NCBI GenBank assembly: GCA_023053575.1
Contig: JAKZAP010000001.1
Span: 17,991,533-18,055,532, forward strand
Length of the DNA: 64,000 nt
Source of the DNA: Branchinecta lynchi
Taxonomy: Eukaryota; Arthropoda; Branchiopoda; Anostraca; Branchinectidae
Direction of reading: 5' to 3'
Position 1 is the first letter of the stretch, and each line of letters begins with the position of its first letter. Shown here piece after piece: positions 1 to 13,300 of this stretch. The notes under the pieces were generated by a model. That model did not search any database. It saw nothing but the letters and a program-made list of their open reading frames with translations, and was not told where the DNA came from. Both the position numbers and the translations under genes were made by a program.

Positions 1-440
1 TCGTTTGAATATTATATATCAACCTCTTCGATCTTCGATTACATTAGATTTCTCCGAAGTCACACAGAATAAACAAATGAATGTCGGTCTCCACGCGCAG
101 AGCTATACTAGTTTGAGAATAAAAGGGTAGCCGAAAACTGGTGGACAAATTTTGTGTCCGGTTTTCGCCGGATTCCGGGTGAATTCCTTGTCCGGCCAGA
201 AAATAAATTTCATATTCGGATTCAGCATGTCTCCTTGCCCCTAAATCAACTACCTTAATAGCCCTTAATGGAAACCCTCTCCCCCATCCCTAAATCTAGG
301 GCTACAGAGCCCATCTACGAACTTGACCTTACCCTTGACCCAAAGAATCCCCACACCAAGTTTCATCAAAATATCTCGTTCCCTTAGAGAGTTATAGTCG
401 AGAGTTATGGCTTAGAGTTATGGTGTAACAGGCTTACAGA
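1..440 (-). repeat. Family A fragment at window edge
   Basis: It holds one unit (GCCGGATTCCGGGTGAATTC.., TTCAGCATGTCTCC), then the C-rich segment and ACCAAGTTTCATCAAAATAT, but no terminal palindrome. The first ~120 bases hold the module also found at 56440-56560 and 33.0-34.2 kb (CGCGCAGAGCTATACTAGTT). It lies in GUF1 intron 7. Confidence 0.6.
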
Positions 441-1264
441 CTATATCAAGAAAGAAAGACGAACAGAGGAGAGAAGAAAGGGACAAAAACTAAACTTCGG
501 TTTCAACTTCAAATGTAAAAAGAATAAGATAGACAAAACAAAAGGAAACAAGAAAGAAGGAAAACAAAACCTGGAAAGAAAAACTTGGAGGAGGTCATAG
601 CGAAGTTTCTGTTCAACCAGGAATCTGCGAATGTAGCCAGTATCCACCTTATCCGTCGCACATTCCCAGATCGATTTCCTTTCTAAAGCAGTTTGTTATT
701 CCGGGTGACTTCTTCCACATTTCTCAGATACACGTTTCGAACGTAAATCAACCGTCCCGTCTGAGAACCCACCAAAACCTTTGATCCTGTTTCAAACAGC
801 GAGTTCAAAGGCGCTAAGCAAAACAGAAGCCCTATGGCCGCAGTTAAAGGCGCACGAGAAAAAAGAAAGAAACTGTGGTATCCAAAGTCAACTTTGTTAC
901 AACAAGCAGATTTTCAAGAAATAAACAAAACGAAATTCCGATCGTATTTATGAACGAAAACTAAAAAAAAACGAACTTGAGAAGGAACGAAGTAGACAGA
1001 CGAATTATCTGTGTTCAGAGCATCTTTTACTCCTTGTTTGCAGTCAGAAGAAATTCCAAGAGTATTATTCAAATGCGAGACAAAAGCAACAATACGCATG
1101 TAAAACCACAACCGAATTACTGTAAAATGTTCATATCAGCAAACAGTGCTGAAAACATTTGACTATCTTATCGTGTCAGTTTGTGTGCCGTCAGTTTGTG
1201 TGCCGTCACTTCGCGGGAAGCCATACCATGGATACAGCATAAGGGGAAACGGGGCTCGACTTAC
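441..1264. other. GUF1 intron 7 sequence, nothing else recognised
   Basis: AT-rich, with short purine-rich tracts. No exon and no repeat family shared with the rest of the window was seen. Confidence 0.5.
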
Positions 1265-1392
1265 CTTTGTAAGGCACGCTAGGGACGGTGACGATAACTT
1301 CTGCGCCGTACTCCTGCTCCAGACGCTGCGAGAAGACTTCCATGTGAAGCAGTCCAAGGAAACCCAGTCGCCATCCTTGTCCAAGTGCAGGG
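1265..1392 (-). CDS. GUF1: GUF1 exon 7: domain III core
   Basis: The acceptor is ATTTTTCAG and the donor ACAAAG|GTAAGT (phase 1). It encodes [20 protein letters not shown], then [20 protein letters not shown] and PYK, the strongly conserved domain III signature of the family. Family B repeat sequence (AACAAGAGCT on plus) starts nine bases upstream of the acceptor. No later exon can be seen between 1 and 1264, so the gene continues off window. Confidence 0.95.
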
Positions 1393-4300
1393 CTGAAAAA
1401 TAACAAGAGCTGGAAGCTCATATGGTACTTGCAAGGCTGGGTCAGATGGAAGTGATGGTCAAAAGTATTTTTTTCACTTTTCGGTTGGCGCCAAACGATC
1501 GTGAAACAGGAATGGTAAGATAATAAGTAAATTTTGCTTCTAGTCCAGTGCGACAAGACCAAACAGAAACGATAAAAAGGACTAAAACATGCGAAAAAAG
1601 GATCATGTACTCATGACGATCGTGAAAAAGTAAATTTTGCTTCAAAATATTTTTTTTGTTTTTTGCGGTTGAGATGAGTTCCTTAAGGGATGGTCGGATC
1701 GGAGAAGTGACAATGTCTAACCCAATTATGTCAAGTTATTAATGCTTCAGCAAAGTTTTATCGTCCTAGCACATCTGGAAGTACCGCAACTCACGATCAC
1801 GGGAATTCCCCTCCCCCAACGATGGTCGGATCGGGGAATTGACTATTTCCAAATTAGTTTGGTCGGGTCCATGATACACCTGCCAAGTTTCGTCGTCCTA
1901 GCCCTTCTGGAAGTAACCTAACACGAGAACAGTGGACCGACAGACAGACCAAAAATTGATCGGTATATGTCACGCGAAGCTGCAAGTTCCATACAAACCT
2001 TGTTAAGCGGAAATAACGACCGAGTATTGGTAGGTAAAAACATGCTTCTTCGAACTTTAGCAAAGTTGAAAGTTGTGACGGACAAGGTGTGACATTCGCC
2101 CGAATTTTATTTCTTTCCTTCTTACTCCATTGTCGTTATACTCCTTGATATTGATATCGTAAAGGAGTGAGTAAACCGATTAGCGCTGATATATATCCAT
2201 CGCTTCTGTATTTCAAATTATTCACTTGGCGTTGCGAACTGTTTCGAACTGTTTGGCTCGGGAACGTCAGGATTCAGGAATGTCAGTTGGGGAACGGAAG
2301 AAACAAACCTGCAAAAGAGTTGATTACAGGTTCGTTTCTTCCAATTTTTTTTTTTTTTTTTTTTATCTCGCATAGCATCTTTCTATAAAAATAATCCTGT
2401 TTTCGAATTTTTGGGCTGTGACTTCCAAGCAACATCATTGTAATAAGAATGATAAGAAGAATCGTTTGGTAAAAAGTGTTTTATTTTTTTTACTTGGCTG
2501 TGGTGATGCGCACTTTAAAGGCGCTAGAAATTCATCTGTAAGCAAAGCCCTTGAGGAAAAAACAATAACAGGCCCTTGGGGATGATTGATATATACAGTT
2601 TAATAATTTTTTCACTTTTTGGTTAAGATGCGCACTTTAAGGGTAATAAAAATAAATTTGTAAGCAAAGCCCTTGTGGCACAAAAGGCCAAGGGTTGAGA
2701 TGGATCGTTGGATCAAAAATACTTTTCGACTTTGCGGTTAAGATGAGCCCTTTAAGGGAGCTATAGAACTTAACTTGTAAGCAAATCCTTGAGGTAAAAA
2801 TGATAACGGGCTCATGGGTATCATGAAAATGTATATTTTGTTTAAAAGAATTTTTCTTATTTTGTGGTCGAGATTGGTACTTTAAGGAATAGTCAAATTT
2901 GGAAAGTGGCAATTTCTAAGCCAATCTTGTCGAATCTCTAATATTCCCGCCAAGTTTCATCGTCCTAGCACATCAGGAAATACCTTAACTCGCGATCACC
3001 AGAATCCCCCCCCCCCAGTGTCCGAAGCCAATCCGGTTCTGTAAATCCAGAGCATATGTTTGTTATTCCCACAAAGTTCCATCCCGATCTCTCCAGTCTA
3101 AGCCGGTCACGTAAGTTCCTCCCCCTCCCACCACTAGTTGTCGGATCCGGTCAAGGCATGAAAAAGATCACCGGAGACATGTCCTCTCTTCAATTACTGA
3201 ATTTCACTCGAGTCCGATCACCCGTTCCAAAGTTAAGCATTACTCGATATTACGGATTCCCCTTCCCTCCACCCCACGATTATCGGATCGAGGAAATTTT
3301 TACTTCCAAGTCAGTTTGACCGGGTCCTGATACGCCTACCAAGTTTCGTCGTGAAAATCCCCCAAACCGCCATCACCGAAATTCCGAGAAACGCCCTCCA
3401 CCCACCCAAGTGTCTGGATTCAGTCCAATTGTGTAAACGATTTATCTAGAGCAGATGGTTGTTCTTCCCAGCAAGTTTCACTCCGATCCCTCCATTCTAA
3501 CCGTTCCTCGAGATTTCCGGTCTTCCCCTTCCCAACTTCCCCATAGCTGTCGAATCTGGTCCGGACTTCAAAAGAACATCAGAGATATGTCCTCTGTTCA
3601 GTTATTAAGTTTCATTCCGATTCGACCACCCGTTTGAAAGTTATACACTACTCAACTTTCCGGATTCCCACGCCCCCCCCCCAGGATGGTCCGATCGAGC
3701 AAGTGATTATTTCTAAGCGAGTTCGATCGGGTCCCTAATACGCCTGCCAAGTTTCATCGTACTAGCACATCTGGAAGTACTCTTAACTCGAGGACGTGTG
3801 GCAGACCACCCATCCGACCGACGGGATTGCGTTCGGTATATGGCACTTGAGCCAGAGGCTGCAAGTGCCATAAAACCGGGTTCCACAAACGCGCTAGCTA
3901 CCACTGTATTCCCGCATTTACAGCAAATTTTCAACCATTTTCCTTAAAGGAATCCACATATGTGGCTTCAGAAACCGCTACAGAAATGTCAAATTCATTT
4001 AGAAATTTATGCATACTCTCCTAAAAATACAAAAATTCGCATCATTTTGTCATACCGCAAATTTACCGTATTTGGTTCTCGAACACCGCAGAAATACCGC
4101 GTTTTCGCGAGGCGGAAAGCGTTGTCATTCGAGAGTAACATCTGTCACAGCCTGCCAACTTTAAAGTAAAGTAACAATTCCGGCTCCTCTAATTCAACCA
4201 ATTTCGAGAAGGTAACATCTGTCACAGCCTGCCAACTTTAAAGTAAAGTAACAATTCCGGCTCCCCTAATTCAACCAATAGAAGGTGCGTGGAGCTATTT

Positions 4301-7300
4301 TGGCCTCCGGTCTTTTAAGATCTAATTCCTAAGCTAAGAAGCCACGTTCCTCAGGAGTCAAGAAGTCAGCAGCGTTTCCAAAAGAGTTCGGGGCTGGGGG
4401 GACTCGTAACTCTTCAGAGAGCTGTATGTCTGCTGTATCAGAAATACAGCCCCATAGGCAAACAATTATACGAAGTTCAAGGCGCATGAACACCGATTTT
4501 TCTGAAAGCAAAAGGTCATTTTCCAGCAGTCCAAATAAATAACCATATTTAGCCACTATAAACGACTAGAGAAACTTAAGTAAAACAGATGGAAGACTGA
4601 AATATTTTTTCCGAAAATGAAATCGTGACTAGAAGAAAGAGAAAGTTTCTTCGTAAAGAACACCACCAGGTTAAAACTGGAAAAGGTCATCGCTCGGTTC
4701 GACGTTTCCACAACTGGTCAGGATCATGGTCAAAGTTACGGTTCACTCGAACATATATTATCCATGAGCAGCAGAAAAGGGTTTTCAAGGCAACGGTTTT
4801 CTAGGTAAATGTCTTCAGCTCTCAAATATTCGGTTTCCGGCCGAATTACCATCTGAGCTTTCAACTAACAGCATATCCTGATTCCCTGTCTTGTTCTAAC
4901 CTTAGAAGACCTTTGAATCACAATCATGGGGCAAACAAATTTTCCCATTGAACGACCCCTTCAAAGGCACGGACTTCTAATAACATTTCTTAGTCTATTT
5001 CTTAGTCCATTGTCTGCCATTGGGAAAACGGAGGAAATATCTGGGGAATAGATTAGGACGTACTGGTCCCTATTTTTGCCCTATGTGTGGTAGCGAGAAT
5101 GAGAATTTGTTACATCTGATGTGTGAATGCGGTAAGCTAGCTAGATGACCTGCGGGTTGAAAATTTCTGGGAATGTAATTACAATAAATGATGAAGTATG
5201 GATAATGAACGTTATTGGAAGTAAGTGTTTTTAAGATTCGAAGAGGCTGCTAAGGTTCCTAAAAGTAGCTTTAGCCCACATAGAGAATTTTTTTTGTAAC
5301 CACTTTTACCATGGCCTCAGGCTTTTTGTGCAATAAATTCTATTCTATTCTATCATAGACTACCAATCCTACTACTCGGTGATCCGATAGTAGTGTTTAT
5401 TTTCTTGATATTCCAGGAGGCTGGTCCGCTAAACCGGATTTTGGTCGTGCTCAGTCCAAAGTGCAGCAGCTTATTTCGTCTTAAGCTATTGTGAGCTACC
5501 CAAATTACATTTCGTTTCCTATATTTATTTCCGTGAGTGAGCTTTCTCATGTACTTGCAGGTCCTTTGGAACAGGAACAAGTATCTCCATCCTTGCATCG
5601 ACCTCTTAAAGCTTTGCCAGGCCAGTGTACTAATTGCATGGTCGGAAGGATGTTCACATTAGGGGCAAGAGGTTTTGTTCGAGCCAAGATCTCAAACGAA
5701 GTTCCTTTCCAGTCTAATTTCCGATTGTAATCCTCTAATCTAAATAGTTTTTACAGCAGGGGAGCAAGAGCATATCTAATTAGATTTAAATCTCATGAGA
5801 TGTCACGTCTACGGAGACGTTATTAAAGGACGAGGGGGAATTAAAAATGTGTAGGGTTTATTTCACTTATCTACTATTTTCTCTCCCTCAAAAACCATCC
5901 ACATAAAAAATCGAAATACTGCATTCCTTTCCCCATTATGTAGGAACTTCTTATTAAACAATCTGAGAGTTTCTTTCCATTTACAAGCTAAGAATTTCGA
6001 CTCAAGGATCCGCTTAGCCACAACAAACACAACACCTCTTGTGACAGTCTTGTGAGCTTCCTAAAAACGATAGGCATTTTTGGCACGAAATTGTTCTATC
6101 TAATCTGAGTTGAATCGCATATCATCCCTCACCTGTAAAGCAATACGGAAGCGGATGGCGCGGTAAAATTCAGGAACTTTCGAAAAAGTCATAAAGCCGG
6201 CAAAATCTGGCAAGTCATACGTCTGCAGGGGAATGAGAAGGTGACTTCGAGCTTCAAGCTGTTCGGACGAGGATGACAAATCAGCCATGGATAGACGGCT
6301 GCCGATCTACGGCTTTCAGGAAAAGTAAGGCGTACTCACAGTATAATCCCATGGATAATCTAGTTTACGACATTCTAAATATAAAAGTTTGAGATATTTA
6401 TTGGACTTAAGACAATCGACACTCAGACAATCGAGTCTTGCCGACTTCCAGTTTTCGCCAGACCCCGTAAGCATTCTATTTATGCCCAATCAATCCCTTG
6501 AAAATGTATAAAAACCAGTGCGCAAGAGCTCAAGCGTGGAGCACAACTCCAAAAGTATCTTACCAACCCTATGATCCAAAAGCACAAGGAACTGCATCGT
6601 CCTATCTTCACCTATTAAGAACAATGACCACTGGACAATCTGGGCCCAATTGCCCCTGAACCAAATGGATCTCGGGGATGGGACCCTAAAAGGCATAGAA
6701 ACCCTAATGCCCACGGACCTGACAAGTTTCAACTTGATATATATCGATACCGTCACGAGTCACGAACTGGGCCCAGTTGCCCTTAAGTCGGGAGTGTGGG
6801 AGTGGTGAAACTCCTAACTAACCTTAAGTTCTAAAGGCACAAGGAATTATATCGCCCTACCTTAGCTCTCGTCAGTGTGGGACCCAAAAGGCCCAGCACA
6901 GTTCAAAGATGGATTCAAAATGTATGTTTACTCGCCAATCGACTTCAGGACAAACAAAAAAACTTCACCGGAATTGCAAGGTTTCGGCCAGGTTCCGACC
7001 GAACCACTTTTCCGGCAAGAAAAGTTCAAATACGGATTCAATATGTAGCCTATTTCTACAACTATATCGCATCTTTAAACAACTTCAAAAAAAACCTTTT
7101 ACTTCTCCCAAATTTCCGGTTTTGGCCAGATTCGGGGCAAACTACTTGTCCGGCAAGAAAATGTATTTAAAATATGTATTCAACAGATCTCCTTATTTCT
7201 ATTTCAACTATCTAATCAGCCTTTAAAAAATTTCAACCTTAATCTGAAACCCCCAGCCCAAAATATAAGGCTAGGGAGCCCATCTACAGAAATGAACTGT

Positions 7301-10300
7301 AGGCTACTTTGACCCAAGAATCCTCATCGTGCTAACAGACAGACCGACGGACAAACCTTGCGAATTAACAGATATCCAGTCACTAACATTTCAGGATAGT
7401 TGTATCGTCATCGGTCGCCAGACAAGCTATTTCGGCGATTTACTTGTGCCAGTCGGTGCTGGGATTCAACTTGGCACTTCAGATGTTCGGCAGCATTTTC
7501 ATTTTTTTCAACTTCTCGTCAAAACAGGGTTAGCTAGTTTCAGGAGTCAGATACATACCGCGTGACGTCACCTGCGGGTTGTTAGATTCAACACAGAACA
7601 TTGAAAAAAAAATGTGTCGGTCCCTTGGAAAATACGTGGCTAGTTGAACAACTTTAAGTTGTGTTTTCAAGCCCACTATTCTCAACCCGTGTTCGTCACA
7701 AGTCGTTTTCAAGGAGCGCATCCACACTCTCAGAAGTTTCATAACAGATTAACACGAGGATGCGTGATTTCAACAGATAATGCGCAACACTTCGGATGTT
7801 ATCTGTTGTGTTTGAAAACATTATGCATGTAATATTATGCATAACAAGCTTTGTTAGGAAGAGCCCCGAAAACACCTACTGACTTTATTCCTTATCGTCA
7901 TGATGTCGGAAAACTCAGCATATACATTTTGGCGGTTTTTATGTGCTTCCTGATGGTAACACTTATTGACTATTGTGTATAACATTTTGAAACACAACAC
8001 GTAACACCCGAAGTGTTATCTGTTATGTATTATCTGTTGAAACCGCGCATCCTCGTGTTATCTGTTATGAAACTTCTGACAGTGCAATGCGCATCCTAAC
8101 ACGGGTTCCGTGTTCTGTGCCTTGAAGCGTTTTTAGTTCCCGTGCTTCTTTCGAGTTCAACACCGAGTCCAAGCACAAACGGTAGAGTATCAAATCATGT
8201 GCTGGGTTCTCTTATGCAAAACACGGGCGCTGAAAACTGGTGACAGCGCAACGTGTTAGGATTCGAGTTCGACACACTAATTGCTGAAAACGCAACTTTA
8301 TTACCTCGAGTCCAGTGTCACCGACACACTTGAGTCATTCAAAACCAGCTTGTCGATAGCACTCCGGAGCTCGGGCGCCTCTGATTGGTCCATCGGGAAT
8401 ACGCCAGCGAAAACCATTGGCTTAGCAGGCTGAAACGAGGTGATGGGCTCGAAAGTTTGTCCTTTATTTCCAATAGTGTCTCCAATGATCGATTCAGATG
8501 TAGTCCTCATGTTGCACGTAAGGTAGCCGACCTGACCCGCTCTCCTGCAATACACAGGAATGAATGGCCAAGTTGACAAGACCATATATGTCAAGGAAAA
8601 GAAGGCACCAGCCAGAAAGCTTGCGAAATGAATTTGTGAAAGTACTGTAAGGAGATGAATCAGGATGAGGCTAGATTTAGATTGCATGTGCAACATGAAG
8701 TGTTTCAGCAACAATTTAGTTTAGTTGCTTCACTTTCGATTTACTGCGGAAGTTGCCAACCCATCGAACATTTTCAAATGATCTGTCCCAAAAGAACTGT
8801 TTTCTTTAAAAAAAAACTTATGACAGATTCCTTAATTAACTGATCATAGGCTATCGCTCGGTGTTGAAAAGGAAGAGAACATCGGAAGAAGGGATTTCAA
8901 ATTTTTCTTAGCCTGTTCGGCCAGTTGAACTTAATCGTAGACACATAATCTTACGGAGCCTAGTTACCACTAAAACACTATCCGTAAAATTTCCGGAACC
9001 TAATACAAAGATACACTCTAGCCTACTAACAGTCGTGAAACTACATCACTGTGCTTTTATTGCTATAGGTAATCGTTGCGTCAACTTTTAGTTCTAGGTG
9101 ACAATGATAGACGAGCCCCCTCCCCCCCCCCCCCCGACGAATCTTCTTATCGACAGATGTATCAAAAGGTACACTAATTTGCACAAGCTTCCAACCCTTC
9201 ACTCCTGAAGATGGCAGTACTCTAACACTTGATTCTCACTCACAAGTCCGTCTCCTGATAGACATGGAACCGCTTTTTTCTTTCCGTTATATTTATCGGG
9301 ATAAAAAAAAAAGGTACACTAACTAGCAGAAACTGCAAGCCCTTCATCGATGAAGATGACTGTGTTCTAGCAGCCGATTGTCATTTACAAGTCCTTCAGT
9401 TCTTTCACTATTTGTATCGAACTCTTCATTTACGATGGACAAGGCTGTCAATCACTCGCATTTTAAAATGGTAGCCTTATATCTCGAGATGGAATTTATC
9501 GGCCATCAATCAGCGTTGAAAAAAAAATGTCTGGCTTCATTCAGAAGTTGATTTTCTTGCCGTCGTCCAAACTTCTAATATCACATCTTAGATGGAGGAA
9601 AGGATAAGCTCCAATTTCATTAGCAGTGAGAGAACTTTAAAGTTTAGGGGGGACATTTGATACGATCTCTCTGCCTCAATTCCAATCGCAGTAAATGGAA
9701 TGATGGACTGAACAGAAGTCACGAACAGAAATGGACTAGTAACAGTAAATGGCAGCACTTTCCGACCCGTGGGAAAAGGGATTACTGAACCTTTGGAGGG
9801 CCATGGACCTACGGCTATGGGGATAGAAAACTGTCCAATATTTAAATTAAATATTTAAAAACTAGTGCCTGCCTCCTTGCCTATTCGAACACAAATTTCC
9901 ACTCGAAAGCAAAAACATGGCTGGCAGAAATTGAAGTTTGACTGCATAGCTTGGGACAGGTTTCTCTGACACAGACTATAAAAATCCAATGCACTCAACA
10001 CACTTGAGGCTCTGGTCGGGGACAAGCAAAAACCCTCCTTTTTGGCACCAGGCAAGAGCTCTACGAAGCTTTCCAATCTGAAATATCATATTGACCAGAT
10101 TCCGGGCGAACTACTTGTCCGGCGAGGAAATAGTTTTCATAATCGTGTTCAGCATGTCTTCTTACCCCTAAATCGACTATCTCATTTGCTGTTTAAAAAT
10201 GTTTTGTTTGCTCCTTAATTTGAACCCCCTCCCCCACCCCTAAATGTAAGCAGAGCACGGGAAACCTAACCTTCGCATTTTTCACGGAGAGTCTGGATAT

Positions 10301-13300
10301 CAGGCCGGATTGACGAACATGATATTTCAGATTGGAAAGCTTCGTAGAGCTCTTGCCAGGTGGAAAAATATCTGGTCGTAATGCATCTGGAAGTACCCTA
10401 ACTCGCGATCCTTCGAATTCCAGAAAACCACCTCCAACTCCCCGCACAGTGCGCCGATCCGTTACCTGTCTCTCACAAATTTTCCAGAACTGCTCTAAAG
10501 TACCTTTTTTCACTCTGCAGTTAAGATACGCACCTTAAGCGGGTTAGAAGTGAATTTGTCACCAAAATATTTGAGGCACAAACCATCATGGGCCCTTGGG
10601 GATCTTCAAAAATGTATCATTTCTTAAAACTGTTTTCTGCACTTGTCGGATCCTGTCCGCTCTTGAAATGGGCATCTGAGATATGACTTCTGCCCGAATA
10701 TCAAGTTTCGTTAAGATCCGATCATCCGTTCAAAACTGGACACACTTCAAGATTCGGGATTCTCCCTCCCTCCACTCCCGCACGATGGTCAAATTGGAGA
10801 AATGACTGCTCTTAAGTTAAAATTGTTCAGTCCCTGATATGCATGCCCATCCTGCATCCTAAGTCGGGATCATCGAAATTCCGGAACCCTTCCTCTAACC
10901 ACCCCGCAGTGCTCGGATCCGGTCCCGTCTTGTAAACTATGTATCTAGGGCTTGTGCTTTTTCTTCCCACCAAGTTTCGTCCCGATCCGTCCACTATGAA
11001 CGTGTCACACGATTCCCGGTTCTCCTCCCTCCAACTCCCCCCAAAGTTACCGGACCCATTCCGGACTTCAAGTGCGGCATCTGAGACACGAGGTCTTGCC
11101 AAATTTCAAGTTTAATTCAGATCCGATCACCCCGTTCAAAAGTTGAACATATCTCAGCATTCCGGATTCCCGCTCCCTCCACTAGCTAAGATGGTTAAAT
11201 CGGAAAAATGACTGTTTTTAAGTTAAAACTATCGAGTCCCCGATACGCCTGTCAAGGTTCATCGTCATAGCACATGTGTAAGCATCCTAACTCGGGATCA
11301 CCGGAATTCCGTAACCCTCCCTCCAACTCCCCCCCCCCCACAGTGCTCGTATCCGGTACGGTCTTGTCAACTATGTATCTAGGGCTTGTGCTTGTTCTTC
11401 CCACCAAGTTTCATCCAGACCCCTTCACTCTGAGCGTCTCACACGAGTTCCCCCCCCCTCCAACTCCCCCCAAAGTCAACGTATCCATTTGGGACTTTAA
11501 GTGTGAAATCTGAGACACGAGGTCTTTCCAAATATCAAGTTTCATGAAGTCCGATTCCCCGTTCAAAAGTTATAAATACATCAATGTTCCGGATTCCCCC
11601 TCCCTTCACTCCCCCACGGTGGTTAGATCGGGAAGGTGACTATTTCCAAGCTATTTCGGTCCGGTTCCTAATACACAGCAAGTTTCATGGTCCTAGCACA
11701 TCTGGAAGTACCCTAACTCGCGATCACCGGACTGACCGACCGACGGGAAAGTGATCGGAATACTGCACTTGGCAGGAAAGCAAGTGCAATAAAGACACTT
11801 CAGGCGTACTAATGTAGTCCGAATGGAACGAAACTGAAGGAGGCGACACTACTTGTTTTGGTGACTTAATATGAATGAGGTACCTTAATATGAATGGTGA
11901 CTTAATATGAATGAGGTACATGAGGTACCAAATCTGCAAATGGTTTCGAGGATCTGTCTTTAATTTATTACCTAAACCAATAGTTCCCTCAAAAGTTAGG
12001 GAGGCCTACCGGCCTACGTGCCCTTACTCCCCCGCTCCCCCGTGCTAGATAGACATCGTTTCAAATTTCTGCAGGTCATCTTGTAGTAACACTACACCAC
12101 TCCTCGACGCCCTATGGTCATTCCTCAATAAATACCACGTACTTAGATACCTAACCCTGTAGCCTTGCAACCGCTGTGTTTCTGTTCCCCAATTAAAAAA
12201 AGTAGTAAGTGGCGTACCTAACCCGCCTGGCGGCTGAAGATAAAAGGACAACGATATATGAGCTGGCTTAAGAAACGACAGATATAATAAACCGAAAAAG
12301 ACAAAGGTCACCAAAGTAATTCCATGACGAAATGATATATTTTATCTTTCAGGCTGCTCTACTGTCAGAAGTCTGATAACAAAAGTTTGATAACAAGTAA
12401 CACATTTTTGTGCATCCCTGCTTTGACATTACGAGAGTGCATCTGTTATGACCAGTTCAAATTTTACCTTTTCGTGAAACAGCATTTGACACTTACAGGG
12501 AACAGCATTATCCTCACATCCATAAATTGCCAAATTATAATATTATAAATATCTAACTAACGCGTGACATGGGAATTGTTTAGATAAAATTGCTTCGAGC
12601 GATACCGCTGTTGAATGAATGGATGGTTTTACTTACCTATTTTAAACACAGAAGTGTAGCAAAATGGAGTATAACGAAAAAAAGAATAAAGGAACGAAGA
12701 ATCAATGAAGCTAAAAAAAACAAGAGCTGCGAGCTCATATGGCACTTGTACGAGTAGGCTGTACAAGAAAGTAGATGATAACGTCACAAAATACACCCGC
12801 CATCCAAAAATGCGGTTCGGAAATAGAAATAGGATATTTAGTTTCACTCATTTCTGAGCAGTTCCGGCATCGTCTCGATTGTCTCTAGCAAATTCACATG
12901 ACTGTTCAAACTTTCATCCCAATAAATCCATTTGTTTGATCCCTAGACGTGCTACACGATTTCCGGTACTCACTCTATCACCACCTACCGTGGCCGAATC
13001 TGGTTCGGAATAAAATTCGACCACCTAAAGCATCTCCGTTTATACCATTTATCAAGTTTCACTCGAATCTGAGCATTTTTGGAAAGTTCCGGTACCCCCC
13101 CCCCCTCCCACCAACGTTGTCGGAGCCGGTTCGGGCCCAATCTCTTAGCTCCCTGTTCCTGTCCATCAAGTTTTACTGAAATTGGAGCACAGCCTATCTG
13201 CAAGTTTCCAGTACCCCTCCTACCTTGGCCGAATCCGGCCCGGACGCCAAATAACAAATCTAGGCCGCATAAACTCGGCACTGTGGAATTTGCATCTCAT

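Noticed and set aside
8566..8590. Family A tail near the exon 6 acceptor (GACAAGACCATATATGTC)
   Set aside because: It resembles AACAAGACCA but the rest of the A tail is missing, so it is not counted with the three clear cases.
10193..10538. Opposed ORFs starting [10 protein letters not shown]
   Set aside because: They arise from the 39-bp inverted repeat and family A/B scraps.
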